NCBI GenBank assembly: GCA_938074205.1
Contig: CALJES010000002.1
Location: 62,001 to 126,000 of the forward strand
Length of the DNA stretch: 64,000 nucleotides
From: an uncultured bacterium
GTDB lineage: Bacteria; Armatimonadota; UBA5829
Direction: 5' to 3'
Position 1 is the first letter of the stretch. Each line of letters begins with the position of its first letter. Shown here in pieces: positions 60,631 to 64,000 of the stretch. Below the pieces are notes generated by a model. The model was not told where the DNA came from, made no database searches, and saw nothing but the letters and a program-made list of their open reading frames with translations. The position numbers were made by a program, and so were the translations under genes.

Positions 60631-62051
60631 GCGATCTCGAGACAGTATCAACGGCTGATGAGCTTTCGGCGGCCTCAGAGCAACCTCGCAATCGGGCAAG
60701 CGAGATCATTGTTTCAGGTCGCATCTGGAGCGCAGTGTGGTACTTGGCCTGGCCCACTGCCATAAACACGTTGATTCAGTCTGCGTATGGAGTGGTCAAC
60801 ACTTTCTTTGTCGGCCAGCTTCCGAATTCAACACAGGCGTTTGCTGCCGTAGGTATCGGCAGCCAAGCTTTGATGTTTCAATTCGGTATGATGATAGGGC
60901 TTTCAGCAGGTACGTCTGCGCTAGTAGCAAGATTTCTTGGGGCTCGCAAATACGGCGACGCCGACAAGGTTGTTTGCCAGACCATCGTCCTCTCAGTTAT
61001 TGCGGGGATTGTCACTGCGTTGCCCTTCATAATGCTTGCTTCGTGGATAGTGGGTGTCATAGGTGCACGAGGTGAAGCAGCACGTCTGGCGGCAGATTAT
61101 ACCGCTTTGATCGCCTGGTTTTCTGTACCGATGTTCTTGATGGTTAACATAACGGCGGCGCTGCGGGCGGCGGGCGACATGAGAGGACCTCTTGTAGTCA
61201 ACGGCGCGGTCATATTACTCAATATCCTTCTGGACTGGCTGTTGATTTTGGGCAAAGGGCCTTTTCCGCGCATGGGTGTGCACGGTGCTGCTGTAGCTAC
61301 ATCAATCTCCCGTGTGGTGGGGATGTTCATGGCATTTGGCTTGCTGAGTCGGTCTGTGCTCAAAGGAGGTCTATTTTCCGTACATTTCGATTGGCATTGG
61401 TGTAAGAGGATTTTAAATATTGGATGGCCTGCTGCGATACAGAACCTGCTTTTCTCGGCGGCCGCTGCCGGTTTTCGATGGGTTCTAGGTTCGCTCCCTC
61501 CTCGCCAAGTCGACCCAGCCCAAGCAGCCCTTACTGTTTCGATGGCGATCGAGTCCTTGGCGTTCATGCCGGGAATAGCATACTCCATGGCAGCCACACC
61601 TTTGGTTGGTCAGAATTTGGGTGCGGGCAAACCTGAACGCGCTGAGCGCAGCGCATGGGTCGCAGTGAGCCAAGCGATGTTCATCATGTCAAGCGTTGCG
61701 CTTCTATTCATCATTGTGCCAGATCAACTCGCCAGGATGTTTACGCACGAATCATATGTAGTGGCTCTTGTGGTGTCGTATCTGCGGATCAATGCAATTT
61801 CTGAGCCTTTTCTTGCTCTCAGTATGGTGCTTCGGGGAGCGCTTCAAGGCGCCGGAGACACCCGCACGCCGGCAGTCATCAGTGTAGGAACTATGTGGAT
61901 TCTCCGTCTGCCGCTTGCTTATATGTTGGCAAGGACTTTGGGTTTAGGGGCAGTTGGCGCCTGGATCGCTATGTCTGCGACCACGTGTTTCTCAGGTATA
62001 TTGATGGCGGCGTGGTTCAAATGGGGCAAGTGGCGCAGTATTGAAGTGTGA
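60627..62051 (+). CDS. MATE family efflux transporter
   Basis: A 474-residue membrane protein with 12 hydrophobic segments in two repeats, typical of multi-antimicrobial extrusion transporters: A-W-P-T-A-I-N-T-L near 45, G-A-R-K-Y-G-D-A near 110, and P-L-V-G-Q-N-L-G-A-G-K-P-E-R-A near 330. It starts with TTG overlapping the glycosidase stop. The first 30 residues are a soluble tail. Substrate and coupling ion (Na+ or H+) are unknown. Coupling with a secreted glycosidase may mean cotranscription only. Confidence 0.9.
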   Translation: MSDLETVSTADELSAASEQPRNRASEIIVSGRIWSAVWYLAWPTAINTLIQSAYGVVNTFFVGQLPNSTQAFAAVGIGSQALMFQFGMMIGLSAGTSALVARFLGARKYGDADKVVCQTIVLSVIAGIVTALPFIMLASWIVGVIGARGEAARLAADYTALIAWFSVPMFLMVNITAALRAAGDMRGPLVVNGAVILLNILLDWLLILGKGPFPRMGVHGAAVATSISRVVGMFMAFGLLSRSVLKGGLFSVHFDWHWCKRILNIGWPAAIQNLLFSAAAAGFRWVLGSLPPRQVDPAQAALTVSMAIESLAFMPGIAYSMAATPLVGQNLGAGKPERAERSAWVAVSQAMFIMSSVALLFIIVPDQLARMFTHESYVVALVVSYLRINAISEPFLALSMVLRGALQGAGDTRTPAVISVGTMWILRLPLAYMLARTLGLGAVGAWIAMSATTCFSGILMAAWFKWGKWRSIEV

Positions 62052-62055
62052 ATGC

Positions 62056-63522
62056 TTATCCATAAAGACGTCGGTATAGGTCAAGATATCGCTGATAGAC
62101 TTCAGAGTAAATATTGTAGCGCGCTGGGTCCGGTTCAAAAACCCTTTCTTTACGATACCAAGTGTCCGATGCTTCTACAATATTGGAAAATTGTTCCGTT
62201 CCCGTGGCCGCGAGAATTGCAGCTCCTAATGATGCGGCATCTGAACACGCTGGTCGCTCCACTGGTACGCCGAGCAAGTCCGCCTTTATTTGCAGCCAAA
62301 CATCGCTGCGGGCAGCTCCGCCAAGTGATCTTACTATTCTAACTTCGAAGTCATTTTGAACGATAGGTTCTAGACACTCTTTCAAGGAGCAAGCGCAAGC
62401 TTCCATGATTGCGCGCGCGAGATGGAGGCGTGTGTGACCCAATGCAAGGCCAGAGAAGGCTCCGCGCACTGATGGGTCAAATGTGGGAGTGGCTGTTCCT
62501 GCGAAGTGAGGTATCATCGTTACGCCTTCGCACCCGGGCGGTATGCTCTCTACCCCCGCAAGAAATTCCTCATAGTCCTGGCCCGGCGTGCATATGTCGC
62601 GAAACCATTTCATCACAACTGCTGATGTAATAGTGAAGGTCAGACCAAACCACAAGCCATATTCAGCGTGTGGACCTACCGTAACGCGCGGATCATCTAG
62701 CAAGTCTGTCGTCGTAGCAACAACTGCCAAGGCGGTTCCAGTGGTCTCAGTCACGATTCCTGGTTTTGCGTTTCCCGCTCCTAGCGCTCCGGCAAGTTGA
62801 TCATTTGTGCCAACACAGACTGTCGCGCCTGGGTCGATCCCGAGCTCCTCAGCTGCTTCGTTTCTTAGCTTCCCAATAGGTGTGCCGCTTCTCGCCACCT
62901 CGGGTAGCTGATCAACTGTTACGCCAGCAGCCTGCATCAGCTCTGAGTCCCACAAACCAGTGCGGATGTTATACATCCCTGTAGATTGCGCCGTGACAGG
63001 GTCAGTTGCGACTTCCCCAGTCATCTTGAATATCAGATAATCCGGCAAACATAGAATCTTCCAGGCTTCTAGTGATTCAGGTTCGTTGTGTGCCAACCAC
63101 GCCAGCTTGAACAGTGTGAGAATAGAAGGAATCCACGGGTACCCGGTGACACGGCGGAATTGCTCGCGATCCAGCCACGATTCTTGCCATTCTTGAGTTA
63201 TTCCTTTGGCGCGATTGTCAACCCATACTATCGCGTCTCTTATGGGCTTGCCGTTTAGGTCCACGGGCACGAATGTCTGTCCCTGTGAACTGAGCCCTAT
63301 TGCCTTGATTTTTTCTTTTGGCACACCCGTTCTGCCCAGCACTGCTCGCGTGCCAAGCTTTGCCGCGTTCCAGTAGCTTTCGACTGGTATCTGCGCCCAA
63401 TCAGCGTGCGGTGACTGGAACGTGTATTCTTCCGTATGCACGGCAAGAGAAACTCCGTCCTCACTTATCAGCGCAGTCTTGCAGGCTGTGGTGCCCAGAT
63501 CAAAGGTTAGATAGACATCCAT
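62056..63522 (-). CDS. FGGY-family carbohydrate kinase (xylulokinase/gluconokinase-like)
   Basis: A 488-residue FGGY kinase. It opens Y-L-T-F-D-L-G-T-T-A-C-K-T, then shows G-L-S-S-Q-G-Q-T-F-V-P-V near 75 and D-N-R-A-K-G, typical of xylulokinase and gluconokinase groups, with C-V-G-T-N-D-Q near 235. The C-terminal S-L-G-G-A-A-R-S and S-L-G-A-A-I-L-A-A motifs are present. It is convergent with the MATE gene, 4 bp between stops, and begins right after the nuclease-like gene. The sugar is not certain; the gap between xylulose and gluconate cannot be settled here. Confidence 0.88.
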   Translation of the reverse strand: MDVYLTFDLGTTACKTALISEDGVSLAVHTEEYTFQSPHADWAQIPVESYWNAAKLGTRAVLGRTGVPKEKIKAIGLSSQGQTFVPVDLNGKPIRDAIVWVDNRAKGITQEWQESWLDREQFRRVTGYPWIPSILTLFKLAWLAHNEPESLEAWKILCLPDYLIFKMTGEVATDPVTAQSTGMYNIRTGLWDSELMQAAGVTVDQLPEVARSGTPIGKLRNEAAEELGIDPGATVCVGTNDQLAGALGAGNAKPGIVTETTGTALAVVATTTDLLDDPRVTVGPHAEYGLWFGLTFTITSAVVMKWFRDICTPGQDYEEFLAGVESIPPGCEGVTMIPHFAGTATPTFDPSVRGAFSGLALGHTRLHLARAIMEACACSLKECLEPIVQNDFEVRIVRSLGGAARSDVWLQIKADLLGVPVERPACSDAASLGAAILAATGTEQFSNIVEASDTWYRKERVFEPDPARYNIYSEVYQRYLDLYRRLYG

Positions 63523-64000
63523 TCAGTGACCCCAAAAAAGCGGAGCATGCTTGCTGGGTAGAGTTGGTCTGCCTGCTTCCCGCCACGCTGCCTCGTATAC
63601 TCCTGCCAGAGCTTCTGATGCGCTCTTAAGCCGCCCCATCAGGATCGATCCTGTTTCCTGCTGCAGACACTGGTAGTATCTGAAACCGTGGTTGGGATCA
63701 ATAGTTCTCGCTTTGTCATCAGCCGCCAGGATCCTGTCGACAAGCTTATAGCTCGATATACACCAATCGAAAGCGGTTTTGAGAACGTTGCGAACTAACT
63801 GTGGTTTGGTTGGTGTAACATCAATATTGCGGATCATGAGTGCCACTAAGTTTTCTTCCCATCGAAAATGAATCCCTTTTTGTCCTGGCGTCTTGCCGTC
63901 ATAGTATCGAGTGTTGTGAAATGGAACGTGTGCGTCGCCTACATAATGGGCAAGTACCGCGGACTGGATTACCATCTCAACTGTATTCATCGTTCGCATC
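63523..64000 (-). CDS. S1/P1 nuclease / zinc phospholipase-like protein (5' end missing)
   Basis: A C-terminal part of at least 158 residues of a zinc-dependent protein of the S1/P1 nuclease or phospholipase C-like family. The metal-binding core A-H-Y-V-G-D-A-H-V-P-F-H-N and the later H-F-R-W-E-E are visible. The frame is open to the window edge, so the beginning is outside. Its stop lies directly before the ATG of the FGGY kinase, suggesting an operon. Whether it cuts nucleic acid or lipid cannot be told. Confidence 0.75.
   Translation of the reverse strand, partial: MRTMNTVEMVIQSAVLAHYVGDAHVPFHNTRYYDGKTPGQKGIHFRWEENLVALMIRNIDVTPTKPQLVRNVLKTAFDWCISSYKLVDRILAADDKARTIDPNHGFRYYQCLQQETGSILMGRLKSASEALAGVYEAAWREAGRPTLPSKHAPLFWGH

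Noticed and set aside
1-64000. tRNA, rRNA or other standard RNA genes
   Set aside because: The intergenic regions were scanned by eye for T-arm and acceptor patterns; the few GTTCGA-like matches lie inside coding genes.

Overview
The window is about 64 kb of a bacterial chromosome of moderate GC, densely packed with genes on both strands. No rRNA or tRNA was found, so the lineage is inferred from gene content only. Tandem pilT and pilC/gspF genes, adenosylcobalamin-dependent ribonucleotide reductase, DUF6785- and DUF6807-type proteins, several Tat-exported sugar oxidoreductases, UROD-like methyltransferase proteins and frequent TTG/GTG starts fit a free-living, carbohydrate-degrading diderm such as Armatimonadota or a related phylum. 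That assignment is a guess.

Layout. 1-1828: two tandem pilT genes (type IV pilus retraction ATPases), the first cut by the window edge. 1809-5114: a UROD-family protein, a nucleoside/H+ symporter-like MFS carrier and an SDR dehydrogenase. 5124-8289 (minus): a three-gene sugar-activation operon (C26 amidotransferase, nucleotidyltransferase, GALK2-like kinase). 8513-15657 (minus): eight tightly packed genes led by nikR, containing apbE, two Gfo/Idh oxidoreductases (one with a large internal deletion), DUF6807, SMP-30, an Nramp-like carrier without the usual metal motifs and a TIM-barrel sugar isomerase. 15792-16913: a second UROD-like gene, divergent from nikR. 16914-17733: no convincing gene, but a perfect 16-bp inverted repeat enclosing about 0.5 kb just upstream of the rpoB promoter. 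17734-26545: rpoB-rpoC.

26891-34445: folK, two gspF/pilC paralogues, a J-domain/TPR membrane protein, panB, a GH10 xylanase and panC. 34670-37455: an orphan sugar-binding protein and a B12-binding radical SAM enzyme. 37676-38719 (minus): a LacI regulator with a palindromic operator in front of it. 39137-39844: a secreted LPP20/FlgT-like protein. 40036-42588 (minus): an ABC exporter with a small membrane protein and a TPR protein. 42713-48159: nrdJ, DUF4380 and DUF6785.

48648-55009: a STAS protein, a methyltransferase, an FGGY kinase, a small membrane protein, a MucB/RseB-like protein, a BON protein and a GH94 phosphorylase. 55184-57009: an ICMT-like methyltransferase convergent with an unrecognised SAP-like protein, separated by a 42-bp direct repeat. 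57223-64000: a large GH5-like secreted glycosidase, a MATE exporter, a second FGGY kinase and a partial S1/P1-type nuclease.

Much of the content points to plant-polysaccharide or glycan use: secreted hydrolases (GH10 and GH5-like), an intracellular phosphorylase (GH94), two sugar kinases, a GALK2-like kinase with a nucleotidyltransferase, and an exported oxidoreductase cluster under probable nickel-responsive control. No well-known defence, phage or secondary-metabolite system is visible. The most unusual items are the NikR-led operon with its atypical Nramp carrier, the internally deleted oxidoreductase, and the inverted-repeat segment before rpoB.
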